The notes under the pieces were generated by a model that had not been told where the DNA came from, did not search any database, and saw only the letters and a program-made list of their open reading frames with translations. Source: Chloroflexota bacterium (GTDB taxonomy: Bacteria; Chloroflexota; Chloroflexia; Chloroflexales; Roseiflexaceae). Taken from it: a stretch of DNA of 36,288 bases. Within the stretch, counting starts at the first letter, position 1, and every line of letters starts with the position of its first letter. The stretch spans positions 1 to 36,288 of the forward strand of contig JAUQOW010000015.1 of NCBI GenBank assembly GCA_030550675.1. Direction: 5' to 3'. A program made the position numbers and the translations under genes. Below, piece after piece: positions 28,580 to 36,288 of this stretch.

Positions 28580-31500
28580 TTAGCCCGCAACTAGACGACG
28601 CACCTTGCCAGAAGCCTGCTGGCATCCTTGTGTGACAGGCGCGTGTTCTTGCGCAAATTCAACGATCCCAACGCCTACGTGTCGCAACGAAAGTTCCTTG
28701 ATGCCTGCCTGATCAAACGCCGCCACAACAGTAGGAGCCCGCGCGTCTGCCAGCACGGATGTCTTGATCACTCTCCCAAAGCCAAACGACGGATGCCAGA
28801 TTCGATCACCCGCTACATAGACGGGATGGCTGCTACAGATTTCTCCCCAAAGCTCATTGGCTTCCTTGCCATACGCGGCATCGCTCAAGAGTTTCTGGAC
28901 CAGCGGGAATAGTCGCCGGAGCGCTGCGCGCCGCTCCGTCGTCGTTTGCGGGAGCAGCGTTCGCAAGCGCCTGAGGATATCCATCAGATCACGCGGTCGC
29001 TCCTGCATAATCTTTGGTTGAAAGACCGCCAACCAGGACTCAACCGTTCTCCAGGGAAGTTTCGTCAGTTGCGGGGTGAGTTGATCATAGATCTGATCGT
29101 ATGTTTCGGGATGGTCAATTGCACACCTTTGGATGAACCTGAACGTCTCACGAAACTGAGTGTTCGAATCAAGCCATAAACTAACTGCAATCGGCGCCAG
29201 AGTTTTGTAGAACTCTGCTTGAGCAGGCGCCTGATGCGCCATACTCAGCGCACGCTTGAGCACGTCGAGTCGATCTTGTGGAGTGTCTGCGCGTATTTCA
29301 GCTTCAAACCACTTGCACCACACTATCACGTCGTATGTCGCACGTTGCGGTTTGAGACGAGCGTAGATTGTGTCAACCGTCGGCTTGTGCATCGTTCGCA
29401 AGGCGCGTAAGCAGTCAATCGCATATGTTTCGGTGTGCGGATTGCTTTGACACTCCTCCAGGTATGAGAGAGCAGCCTGCGGCTGTTCAATGTACAGGCG
29501 ATGCCATAGAGACCGCGCCTGCGCTGCGGTTTCTGAAAGATTAAAGAGAGAGCGCGCAATCCGTTCGAGTCGCTGCAAAGCGTCCGACCGTTCTTCATGA
29601 TTTTCAATATTGTTGATACAGTGTTTGAGGATATCGAGACGGGCCGCCGGCTCGTCAGCGACAATGCGTTCGGCGAAACGCTCCAAAAACCACGCAGTCT
29701 GGTTCCATCCTTTCAAGATGTTCATCCTGGGTCTCAGGACTCGGTAGATAGCCTCTGCCTGCTCTGAATCGCTCCGCAACCGGTCAATAAGGCGACGCGC
29801 CAGCTCGTGACCATGAGCGGCAGCCAGGGCGATTCTTTCGATCACATCATCAGCCAGCGCCTCGTTGCGTTCGGCGATCACCTGAGACCACTGAACAAGG
29901 GCGTCGAGGTTGCCGGATTGGTGCGCCGCATGCAGCGCAATGCGCGGATGCTCGCGGAGGATCGCTTCGGGGAATAACCGGATGATGGATTCGATGGCGT
30001 CCGCCGACCATGTCTGCCAGAATGACGGATTCGCGCTGAAACAGGCTGCGACGACCTCTGCGCGCTGATCGGGTTGCGCAGCAAGCCAGCCATGGAGCAA
30101 CGCCTGCACTCGTGCGCCATTTCTGCCGTCCTGGATGAGGTTGTCCAGTTCCTCAGCAATGAACTGCCATTCCCAGTGAGCCATGATGTCCGAGTAAATG
30201 ACGCGGGCATCTGAGAGCCTCGCGTATCGCGCAGCGTGACGGGCGTGTTCGCGGTAGCGAACAGGATCATGGAGCGGGCTTTCCGGCGCATAGAGGCGCA
30301 TGAGTTCATAGTGCGGCTCGTAGAGCATCCGTCCAGACGTGTGCGCAGATTGTTCCAGAATGCGCAACACGTCAGTCCAGGAATTGGCCTCTTCTTGCGG
30401 ATTGTTCAGGCGACGCGCGATAGTCGCACGCAGACGATGAAACTCGCTCGAGTCGGAGAGATGTTCGCGCGCACGCGCCATCAGGCGGTCAATGCGTTCG
30501 GACTCTTCAACCGCCGCGACGTCGACAAGCGTTTGCAGCATGTTCAGGAGATCGCGCGGCTGAAGCTCGAACACACCCTCCAGCATCGCCGTGGCGCGGA
30601 TCAGAAGCGCCGCCTGATGGTTCGGCGCATCCTGCAGGAGCCGCGCCGTCCAACCCTGGAGATAGGCGCCGAGCGAGGACCCCGACGCCTGGGCATGACG
30701 GATGGCGTCAAACAGGCGACCGATGGCGTATTCATCAGGCAGACGGTCCCTGAGTCCTTCCGCCTGCGTGAAGAGCCGTTCCAGCTCCTCAGTCATGCGC
30801 GCCACGACGCGCCGCCGCTGTTCCATATCGAATTGTGCGAAGTTTTCGTCGGGGACGCAGCGGCTGCAACTGTAGCAGTTGCCGCCCACGATGACTTCGT
30901 AGGTCTTGAGGTAGCCCAGCATCACAGCGCGCAGGCATTCTTTTCCTCGCGCATTGTCGATCAACCCATCTTCCCGAACGCCGACATAATCGGTCAGGAG
31001 GCGGTTATACGATGCCCAATCGTTTGCCCGACGCCTGTCGTGCACCGCCATGAATCGGTCAAGATAGTCGGCAAAGTCGTCTTCGCGCTCGAGCGCCGGT
31101 CCGCCACGCACCTCCCAGCCATAACGTAAGCACACCTCACGCCAGCCAAACCAATCGTCAATATCCGGCTTGGGGCGACCCGCCTCTCTGGCGCGTCTAT
31201 CTGCAACTTTCTTCGACGCCCGCTTCCACGCTCCCGCGTAGCCCCGCCACTGCTGCAGGGACGTGCATCCGGCAGCGGGACCATACCACGGCGCCACTAT
31301 CAGTCCGTCCAGCAGCGTTGGGCGCCAGTCGCCGGTCTGTCGATTTCGTCTGCCGTCGCTCTGGCGGATGTCGTGGATCATCTGTTCAAGATCGCTGAGC
31401 GGCATAGCGAGACGCTCTGCGAGAGGGATCAAATCGCCAGACTCGTACAATTGCTTGAATTCTTGAGACTTAATACCGCTTTTCCGCAGCAATTCGCCAA

Positions 31501-34500
31501 AATACGCATTCGAATGAAAGATGGCATCCACATCATAGACACGCGGATTGATGACGACTCCGCCGCACTGACGCATCTCCTCAATCAGCGCTTCACGCAC
31601 GTGCGCGTCGGTTGTAGGACGCACCCGATAAAGAACATCCAGAATACGCCTGATGTAGCCCGTCTTGTGTTGATATTCGTGACCGCGATCCAGGATGCGT
31701 TTATGCTCGAACGACTCGTACCCGCCGGGAATGCGTTTTGGCAAGGTTGGCCAGCTATATCTGTGATCCAGTCCTGCAATCCGTGGCTCATCAACGCACT
31801 GATCAAAGAATGCAATCGCCTCATCATTGGTGAAATAGAGCCGACCCGCAACCCTGCGAGTGACGCTGCGCAGGAACGCCCTCATAACGATGACATCTTC
31901 GCGTCGTATGTATTTCTCCGAGAGAAAGCGTTCCTGGATTTGCCGGTCGGAGGGCACAGTCGTCGTCTTGCCGAACGCTTCGATATCCTCAGCCTCATCC
32001 GGGCTGTAGTACAGAATCACGTCAGCCAGTCGCCGGTCGCGCCCGGCGCGTCCCGCCTCCTGGGCATACGCCTCAAGATTGGCTGGCGGCGTCCGATGAA
32101 TGACCAGTCGGATATTGGGCTTGTCGATGCCCATGCCAAAACCCTTGGTCGCCACCATAATGTTACATTCGCCGGTGATGAAGGCGCGCTGTTGCTCACT
32201 GCGGGTGCGACCGCTCATGTCGCCAAGCGGACGGTTATTGCTGGTCTGATGATTGTCCGGCGCGTCCTGATGCTCTTCCTCCGCCGGATCATCGCTGTCC
32301 ATTTTGCTGTGGTAGATCGCAACGCGTTCTCCGAGCGTTCGCTCCAGATACGACGCGAACCGGGTCACGCCCGCGCTGCGCCGTCCGCGTTGTGACTCTG
32401 GCGTAGAAACCTCCTTGTCTGACTCCTCCACGGTCTGATTCTGCGCAGGCTTCGGGGCGGACTGCTCCAGCGCACTCTCATCCGTCCGCCCTCCAGTCCA
32501 GGGGAGAAACACAATTGCTGCACCGGGTTCGGAATTGCGCCTGTTCGCCTCTTGCAGACGTCGGAGATCACTGATGATGGCGTCCACTTTCTCATCGGTG
32601 GTGCGGCAGACGCGCACGATCAGGTTGAGTTCGGGACGATTCGCCGACTCGATATACACATCGCCGCCCTGATCGAGTGAGGCAGGGTTCAGATCCAATT
32701 CTTCACAGAGGTCCTGACGAACGTCAGGGCTGGCGGTTGCCGTCAGGGCGATGCGCACCGGTCGCAAGCCCCGAGTGCGCAGACGATGTAGCATATTGAG
32801 ATAGCTGGGGCGGAAGTCGTGCCCCCATTGGCTGATGCAGTGCGCTTCATCAAGCGCGAGGTAGCGAATTCCGACGTTTCGGTGCGCCCGTTGCAGGCTG
32901 TTGAGCACATAACTGCGCTCAAGCTGTTCCGGTGTGACATATACCAGTTTATAATGCCCCAGTTCAATGTGTCGCAGGCGTCGCTGCCGCTCCAGGAACG
33001 GCACATCGCCGTTGATGAATGTGCTCAAGTTGCCCAGACCGTAGCGTTGGCAAATGCGCTGCTCGTACTGATCGGCCATAAGCGATTTGAGCGGGGAGAC
33101 GACAATCGTAATCCCGGGGAGGAGCATTGACGGCAGGATGTAGCACTCGCTCTTGCCGCCGCCGGTGGCGGCAATTCCCAAAATGCTCCGTCCTTTCAAT
33201 ACATGAGCGAGAATGCGATGCTGAAAGGCATGCATTTGTGGAAAGCCGAACAGCCGATATCCGATTTCATCAATCGCCGCACGAGTGCGCTCGGAGTAAA
33301 CCTTAAGAAATGTTTTCTCAAGAAATGGTTGTTTCGCTATTTTTTCGGGGTGCGTTTCCCTGGGAGTCGTTTCATCAGGAAATGTTTCCGTGGCGCGCGT
33401 GGCAGGCGAACACAACGAAATCCGGGTCTTTGCCGATGGTTCAATCTCGACGCGCGTTTCGGATACCTTTTTTACCTTCGCCCCCCTGATGATTATTTCG
33501 GCGCCATAGGTGAGCGGCGGGATTTCGACCCCGACATCCCGTCGCAAGGTCAGCGTCTGCGCCTGTTCGACGACACCAGGACAGAACTTGAAATACTGGC
33601 GCGCCCCATTTCCAGTATCGTTCGATTCGTCCTCCTGATGCACACTGACTAACTGATCAGCCAGGGCGTCACCAATACCGTTCCTGCCCCTGCCTTGTTT
33701 CTCACTACTGAATGCACCTATAAAAACGAGAGGCGCATTGTCTGGCCAGGATTGACCGCTCTGGATGCGTATCGGCTCCGAGGCGCTGTGAACCTCTTCT
33801 TCATTCTTCTGAAAGAGGGTATATGTCCATGAGAGCAGTTCATTCTCAAAATCGTGAAACGGACGATCATCCCTTTTCAACGCCGCAGCCGCCTGGCGAA
33901 ACTGTTTGTAGAGGAGCGGTTGATGCAGCGACTCACGACGTCCATTCCAGCACGTTGAACACGCGTCGGTCAGAGGGCTGCTCCTGACGTGCCCGCACGG
34001 TCCCACGATCCGGACCTGCGGATGTCTCTTCACCAATCGAAGCCGCCAATCCATCAACGCTTGAGATTTCTTCCGGTCCCCCGGCTCAATGATGATCGCA
34101 ACCGCCTGCGCTGGCAGACGCAGGATCATTGTTCCCAGGTGACATTGTCCAGCCTTGTCCAGCTCGTTAAACGAATTCGAGGCGATGAGCAGGTTCGGTT
34201 CATCAGCATCGAAGGGCGCCGCGTTGAGATCATGCCGTATCCACTGCGCCGTGCGCGCCCAGCGTTCAACATTCCTGATCGCAGGAAGCCCATTGGCATC
34301 CCGGAACGCACCAAGCCGCTCCTGAATAACATCGGCGTAAGCCTGCGCCACGCGACCGCTATAGTCAAGACACTTCCGGTTGCGATCAATGCCGATAAAC
34401 TGCACGTCCTCAATCGGAAAATCGACATCGTAGAGCGCACACGCCGTCGCCCACGTCAACAGGAAATCCATTACCCCCAGAAGTGACGTCCCTGTGCCAA

Positions 34501-34888
34501 CGCCAATATCGATAATCCGCAGGCGCGATTGCGGCAGCGCGCCTGCGCGCAGAAGATCGAGCAGACAGAGTTGAACTTTGGCGACGTTCACGGTGCAGTA
34601 ATACGCCAGATAAGCGTCAAGCTGACCGGGCGAGTCGTAATAGTCGGCGTCGAATGATTTGCCTCTATTGGAAAACTGCACCCAATCTTCCGCCAGTTGT
34701 TTGATGCGAGCATCGTGTTGCCTGAGCAGCGACATGCCGCTTTCATACCGGCGATCAGGGCGCGGTCGCTCGCCAAACAGCATCTGAAATTGAGCGCTCT
34801 CCACATACGGCGACACACGCGCGCGCCCTCCAGGAGCGATCATGGTTTCCAGAGTGGCGAGCAGGGCTGGATCGCATGCGTAGTTCAT
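28580..34888 (-). CDS. 2102-aa fusion: Rsm22-like SAM methyltransferase - TRAM/OB-like - RecQ-family helicase - helical repeats - UvrD-like C-terminal Tudor motif
   Basis: IIDIGVGTGTSLLGVMD, ASNSFNELDKAG, IEPGDRKKS..LVKRHPQVRIVGPCGHVRSSPLTDACSTCWNGRRES; EIPPLTYGAEIIIRGAKVKKV; GIAATGGGKSECYILPSMLL, ALDEAHCISQWGHDFRPSYL, IALTATAS, ATKGFGMGIDKPNIRLVIH, QEAGRAGRD; CYSCSRC; C-term GDRIWHPSFGFGRVIK...GIKELSLRHV. Confidence 0.85.
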   Translation of the reverse strand: MNYACDPALLATLETMIAPGGRARVSPYVESAQFQMLFGERPRPDRRYESGMSLLRQHDARIKQLAEDWVQFSNRGKSFDADYYDSPGQLDAYLAYYCTVNVAKVQLCLLDLLRAGALPQSRLRIIDIGVGTGTSLLGVMDFLLTWATACALYDVDFPIEDVQFIGIDRNRKCLDYSGRVAQAYADVIQERLGAFRDANGLPAIRNVERWARTAQWIRHDLNAAPFDADEPNLLIASNSFNELDKAGQCHLGTMILRLPAQAVAIIIEPGDRKKSQALMDWRLRLVKRHPQVRIVGPCGHVRSSPLTDACSTCWNGRRESLHQPLLYKQFRQAAAALKRDDRPFHDFENELLSWTYTLFQKNEEEVHSASEPIRIQSGQSWPDNAPLVFIGAFSSEKQGRGRNGIGDALADQLVSVHQEDESNDTGNGARQYFKFCPGVVEQAQTLTLRRDVGVEIPPLTYGAEIIIRGAKVKKVSETRVEIEPSAKTRISLCSPATRATETFPDETTPRETHPEKIAKQPFLEKTFLKVYSERTRAAIDEIGYRLFGFPQMHAFQHRILAHVLKGRSILGIAATGGGKSECYILPSMLLPGITIVVSPLKSLMADQYEQRICQRYGLGNLSTFINGDVPFLERQRRLRHIELGHYKLVYVTPEQLERSYVLNSLQRAHRNVGIRYLALDEAHCISQWGHDFRPSYLNMLHRLRTRGLRPVRIALTATASPDVRQDLCEELDLNPASLDQGGDVYIESANRPELNLIVRVCRTTDEKVDAIISDLRRLQEANRRNSEPGAAIVFLPWTGGRTDESALEQSAPKPAQNQTVEESDKEVSTPESQRGRRSAGVTRFASYLERTLGERVAIYHSKMDSDDPAEEEHQDAPDNHQTSNNRPLGDMSGRTRSEQQRAFITGECNIMVATKGFGMGIDKPNIRLVIHRTPPANLEAYAQEAGRAGRDRRLADVILYYSPDEAEDIEAFGKTTTVPSDRQIQERFLSEKYIRREDVIVMRAFLRSVTRRVAGRLYFTNDEAIAFFDQCVDEPRIAGLDHRYSWPTLPKRIPGGYESFEHKRILDRGHEYQHKTGYIRRILDVLYRVRPTTDAHVREALIEEMRQCGGVVINPRVYDVDAIFHSNAYFGELLRKSGIKSQEFKQLYESGDLIPLAERLAMPLSDLEQMIHDIRQSDGRRNRQTGDWRPTLLDGLIVAPWYGPAAGCTSLQQWRGYAGAWKRASKKVADRRAREAGRPKPDIDDWFGWREVCLRYGWEVRGGPALEREDDFADYLDRFMAVHDRRRANDWASYNRLLTDYVGVREDGLIDNARGKECLRAVMLGYLKTYEVIVGGNCYSCSRCVPDENFAQFDMEQRRRVVARMTEELERLFTQAEGLRDRLPDEYAIGRLFDAIRHAQASGSSLGAYLQGWTARLLQDAPNHQAALLIRATAMLEGVFELQPRDLLNMLQTLVDVAAVEESERIDRLMARAREHLSDSSEFHRLRATIARRLNNPQEEANSWTDVLRILEQSAHTSGRMLYEPHYELMRLYAPESPLHDPVRYREHARHAARYARLSDARVIYSDIMAHWEWQFIAEELDNLIQDGRNGARVQALLHGWLAAQPDQRAEVVAACFSANPSFWQTWSADAIESIIRLFPEAILREHPRIALHAAHQSGNLDALVQWSQVIAERNEALADDVIERIALAAAHGHELARRLIDRLRSDSEQAEAIYRVLRPRMNILKGWNQTAWFLERFAERIVADEPAARLDILKHCINNIENHEERSDALQRLERIARSLFNLSETAAQARSLWHRLYIEQPQAALSYLEECQSNPHTETYAIDCLRALRTMHKPTVDTIYARLKPQRATYDVIVWCKWFEAEIRADTPQDRLDVLKRALSMAHQAPAQAEFYKTLAPIAVSLWLDSNTQFRETFRFIQRCAIDHPETYDQIYDQLTPQLTKLPWRTVESWLAVFQPKIMQERPRDLMDILRRLRTLLPQTTTERRAALRRLFPLVQKLLSDAAYGKEANELWGEICSSHPVYVAGDRIWHPSFGFGRVIKTSVLADARAPTVVAAFDQAGIKELSLRHVGVGIVEFAQEHAPVTQGCQQASGKVRRLVAG

Positions 34889-34921
34889 AGATGTGCTTCC
34901 CGACGATACGCTGCGCCGACC

Positions 34922-36103
34922 TTACTGGTTACTGCTATCGTCATTCCCTGACCGCTCTAATTGAGAAAGGAAGTTGGACTGGACCATTTCGCTGAGCGCC
35001 GATGGCTGCGCGAGCGCTTCGGTCGCACCGCCTTCGGCGCGACCTGAGCCGTCCTGCGCAGTGACGGGCGCTGACGGCTGCGCGAGCGGTTCGGTCGGAT
35101 CACCTTCAACGCGCCATAAACTATCCTGCGCAGTGACAGGCGCTGACGGTTGCGCGGGCGGTTCTTTCGGACCGCGCTTGATCAGCGCATCGTGGTGCGG
35201 ATCGTGTTTCCGATAGTATTGGAGCGCCAGGAGACGATCGCGCACAGCATAGCAATACACGCAGCCAAGCGGACAGGTGTCATACGCGCCGATGTCGCGG
35301 CTATCGTAGCAACCGCATTTGTTGCGGTTGCTGCACCACTTCAGTTTCTGCGCCTTATGGGGCCAGAGCGTGTCCAGAATGTCCTTATCCACGCACGCGC
35401 CTCGCCGAATCGGTCCAGTCGCGGCGAAATCTTCAGCGCATGTGTAGAGCGTGATGCCATGGTTGCCAGCGATCCGCGCCAGTTCAAGCGCCAGTTGACG
35501 CTTTTCCTCTTCCGAACGATCATGCGGTTGGAGGGCTGCATCGAGCCTGTGCATATTGCGGGCGACTTTCTTGTAGTTGTCGAGGAAGCTAAAATAGCAC
35601 CGTTCGGTCAACCCCTCCAGTTGTCGCGCAAGCTCTGCGAAGGTGCGCATATGCCACTGTTCATCGGTCCGATCCGTGTAGATGATCGGGTCATAGCGCC
35701 ATTGAACGTGTTTTGGCGAGTAGCGCGTCGCCAGTTCGCGAAAAACCTTGATAGACTGCGCCGGATGCGGCACGCGCTCTTCGAGGGGGCGAATAGCAGG
35801 ATCAGCGGTATAGCCATTGATCCCGAAATGGAAATAGAAATCGAGACCTCGCTGGTCCAGTTCATCGAGGTGGCGCATAAACGGCGCGTAGTTCTTAGAC
35901 CAGAAAACAATGGCGTGCACGTCCTGCGGCTGCAACGACACAGACACGACCTGCGGACCGTAAGGGTTGTAATACCTCACGTACCCTTCACGAACGCGCT
36001 CCATGAACCAGTCGCCATAGAACGCTGGAATGTCGGTGCGATATGAAGCGGAAATAACCTGTGGGGAAGAAGATCGGCTCTGAGTGGCAGCAGAATCCGC
36101 CAT
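34922..36103 (-). CDS. DUF1848 family protein with C-terminal radical-SAM-like Cys cluster and repeat tail
   Basis: VISASYRTDIPAFYGDWFMERVREGYVRYYNPYGPQVVSVSLQPQDVHAIVFWSKN; CGCYDSRDIGAYDTCPLGCVYCYAVRDR; C-terminal (EPLAQPSAPVTAQD...)n. Confidence 0.85.
   Translation of the reverse strand: MADSAATQSRSSSPQVISASYRTDIPAFYGDWFMERVREGYVRYYNPYGPQVVSVSLQPQDVHAIVFWSKNYAPFMRHLDELDQRGLDFYFHFGINGYTADPAIRPLEERVPHPAQSIKVFRELATRYSPKHVQWRYDPIIYTDRTDEQWHMRTFAELARQLEGLTERCYFSFLDNYKKVARNMHRLDAALQPHDRSEEEKRQLALELARIAGNHGITLYTCAEDFAATGPIRRGACVDKDILDTLWPHKAQKLKWCSNRNKCGCYDSRDIGAYDTCPLGCVYCYAVRDRLLALQYYRKHDPHHDALIKRGPKEPPAQPSAPVTAQDSLWRVEGDPTEPLAQPSAPVTAQDGSGRAEGGATEALAQPSALSEMVQSNFLSQLERSGNDDSSNQ
35001..35172. 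repeat. 72-bp in-frame tandem repeat (24 aa) in the DUF1848 gene tail
   Basis: GAYGGYTGCGCGRGCG begins at 35001, 35073 and 35145. Confidence 0.85.
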
Positions 36104-36145
36104 AGCGTTGTCGTCGTTCTGGAAAACGGACCTTGCTTGAAGAGC

Positions 36146-36174
36146 ACTATAGCAGCGATGCTTGAGACGGACAA
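36146..36174 (-). promoter_or_regulatory. Putative promoter of the DUF1848-helicase operon
   Basis: Minus strand TTGTCC - 17 bp - TATAGT, about 45 bp upstream of the start codon. Confidence 0.5.
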
Positions 36175-36288
36175 GGGAACGTTCGTGGCGATTTTGTAGC
36201 GAAATGGAAGCGATTTGGTTGCGGAGGCGACCTTCCTGCGTTCCGTGTGCGACGCGTTGGAGGGCGAGGCGACGACGCGCCCGGGGCG

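Noticed and set aside
30236-32395. Plus-strand ORFs 30236-31129 and 31373-32395
   Set aside because: Antisense to the RecQ fusion gene, which has clear conserved motifs.
33868-34888. N-terminal domain as a restriction-modification DNA methylase
   Set aside because: No DPPY/NPPY-type motif or PCQ loop; the Cys/His segment fits an Rsm22-like family better.
27824-36288. Integration of the DUF1848-helicase region at tRNA-Gln
   Set aside because: No integrase and no second copy of the tRNA-Gln 3' end found in the window; cannot be supported.

Overview
The window reads as a GC-rich Chloroflexi-type chromosome segment, most like Roseiflexus by gene style and repeat content (inferred, not searched). 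Housekeeping and accessory genes, left to right: ACR3-type arsenite permease 3' end; methylglyoxal synthase; Tat-exported glucosaminidase-like protein; M20 peptidase; a cyanophycin-synthetase-like protein lacking the ATP-grasp domain; a 1.5 kaa secreted cadherin/Ig-like repeat protein; HerA-type ATPase; TPR protein; histidine phosphatase; polyprenyl diphosphate synthase; DUF190+CBS protein; FHA protein; gltX; uvsE; a conserved hypothetical; an amidase_2+VanY/M15 fusion; an E2 acyltransferase; an RbsD/FucU protein; hspR and a CbpA-type dnaJ; tRNA-Leu(CAG) and tRNA-Gln(CTG). The right 8 kb holds the strongest candidate for an undescribed system: a two-gene minus-strand operon of a DUF1848-type protein (C-terminal CX3CX2C cluster) followed by a 2102-aa protein. 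That protein fuses an Rsm22-like SAM methyltransferase with a Cys cluster, a TRAM/OB-like segment, a RecQ-family helicase, long helical repeats and a UvrD/PcrA-like C-terminal Tudor motif. Intergenic DNA is rich in dispersed repeats: a TIR-bounded ~115-170 bp family, a composite ~335-405 bp family in two opposite copies, 105-bp tandem repeats, G-quadruplex-prone telomere-like tracts and hairpin repeats. All calls are by eye from the sequence and ORF translations; no searches were run.
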